A stretch of DNA of 8,985 bases from Deltaproteobacteria bacterium (GTDB taxonomy: Bacteria; Desulfobacterota; Binatia; DP-6), in the NCBI GenBank assembly GCA_005879245.1, contig VBLA01000129.1, positions 1 to 8,985 on the forward strand, read 5' to 3'. Position 1 is the stretch's first letter. Every line of letters begins with the position of its first letter. The translations under genes and the position numbers were made by a program. Under the pieces are notes generated by a model. The model ran no database searches, was not told the origin of the DNA, and saw only the letters and a program-made list of their open reading frames with translations. Positions 8,211-8,985 of this stretch are shown here, piece by piece.

Positions 8211-8226
8211 GGCGCACGGGACTCCC

Positions 8227-8985
8227 CTATTCCCCTTCGTTCGCGAGCATCTCGTCGAGGGACTGCCGCCGCCGCACGAGGCGGAGACTCCCGTCGAGCT
8301 CGCGGAGCACTTCCGGCGCCTGCGGATACGAGTTGTAGTTGGTGGTGCTCATGGCGGCGCAGTAGGCCCCGGCACCTCCCGCCGCGACGACGTCGCCGAT
8401 CTCCGGCCGCGGCACCTCCCGTGGCGCGAGCGCCTCGGGATCGCCGGGCGCGGGCGTGAGCACGTCGCCCGACTCGCAGCACGGCCCAACGAACACCACC
8501 CGCGCGCGCGGCCGCTCGGCGGCGACGACGGTGATCGGATGCTGGGCGCCGTAGAGCGACGGGCGGGTCACCTCGGTCATGCCGGCGTCGAGCTTGGCGA
8601 AGAGGTACCCGTCCGGTCCGGTGTCGACCACGTCGATGCAGCTGGCGACGACGGCCCCGGCGTTGGCGACGAGGTACGTGCCGGGCTCGATCTCGAGACG
8701 GAGCGCGCGGCCGGTCTGTCGCTGGAAGGCGATGAACGCCTCCTTCACCAGCGAGCCGATGGCGACGATATCCGTCGCCTCCTCGCCGGGAACGCGGGCA
8801 ACCTTGAAGCCGCCGCCGAGGCTCACCGTGGTTACGTCGGGTAGCCGCTCCACGATCTCGAGCACGAGGTGTGCGACGCGGGTCCAGACGGCGGGATCGG
8901 CCCCCGAGCCGATGTGGGTGTGCAGGCCCCGGATCGGCAGGCGATGGCGCGCGGCGAGCGTCTTCGCGTCGTCCAGGTAGGCGTG
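8227..8985 (-). CDS. lysA: Diaminopimelate decarboxylase, C-terminal part (5' end outside window)
   Basis: This PLP enzyme decarboxylates meso-diaminopimelate to lysine. The frame is open to the right edge, so the gene starts beyond base 8985; the GTG at 8865 is internal, since the residues before it (LHTHIGSGAD) are already family motif. The window holds 252 residues, a bit over half of a usual 410-420. In this fragment: HTHIGSG (22-28), SLGGGF (55-60, PLP phosphate), EIEPGT (98-103), KLDAGM and RPSLYGAQH (131-149), CCESGD (169-174) with the Cys and Glu that reach the neighbouring active site, and GAGAYCAAMSTTNYNS (204-219). The PLP lysine lies outside. EPGT replaces the EPGR found in most homologues, and VFVGPCCESGDVLTPAPGD looks like a distinct subfamily. 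The gene is convergent with the lipoprotein gene, 16 bp apart, with no terminator visible. Confidence 0.94.
   Translation of the reverse strand, partial: HAYLDDAKTLAARHRLPIRGLHTHIGSGADPAVWTRVAHLVLEIVERLPDVTTVSLGGGFKVARVPGEEATDIVAIGSLVKEAFIAFQRQTGRALRLEIEPGTYLVANAGAVVASCIDVVDTGPDGYLFAKLDAGMTEVTRPSLYGAQHPITVVAAERPRARVVFVGPCCESGDVLTPAPGDPEALAPREVPRPEIGDVVAAGGAGAYCAAMSTTNYNSYPQAPEVLRELDGSLRLVRRRQSLDEMLANEGE

Noticed and set aside
8211..8226. Terminator between the lipoprotein gene and lysA
   Set aside because: Only 16 bp separate the stops, and no stem-loop or T-run is visible there.

Overview
The window is GC-rich bacterial chromosome with almost every third codon position G or C. It is dominated by housekeeping amino-acid biosynthesis genes. 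Sequence character, the DUF1302-type outer-membrane protein and the argF/argG/argH/lipoprotein/lysA neighbourhood point to a Gram-negative, deltaproteobacteria-like or 'Candidatus Binatota'-like organism. That placement is an inference from gene style, not a phylogeny.

Layout: (1) the 3' part of argF (ornithine carbamoyltransferase) enters from the left edge; (2) an unrecognised 368-residue protein follows 12 bp later; (3) a 628-residue secreted DUF1302-type beta-barrel protein; (4) a roughly 370-bp non-coding stretch, 3761-4133, packed with nested inverted repeats, including an imperfect long hairpin with a 23-bp perfect core; (5) on the minus strand, a 306-residue membrane protein built from two similar halves; (6) argG and argH, overlapping by ATGA, followed by a small lipoprotein with an FnIII-like domain overlapping argH by GTGA; (7) on the minus strand, the C-terminal 252 residues of lysA (diaminopimelate decarboxylase), convergent with the lipoprotein gene.

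How the genes work together: ArgF, ArgG and ArgH catalyse three consecutive steps, ornithine to citrulline to argininosuccinate to arginine. The usually compact arg cluster is interrupted here by about 4.5 kb carrying three unrelated envelope or unknown genes, one of them on the opposite strand, so argG-argH-lipoprotein probably form their own transcription unit. LysA makes lysine from meso-diaminopimelate. Neither the DUF1302 gene nor argG has a visible Shine-Dalgarno sequence. Both carry a TTG-type box and a GCTACG block exactly 15 nt before the ATG, a geometry compatible with leaderless transcripts.

I do not see a mobile element, CRISPR array, rRNA or tRNA. The least explained items are the hairpin cluster between the two convergent genes, the unrecognised 368-residue protein, and the EPGT (instead of EPGR) motif in LysA.
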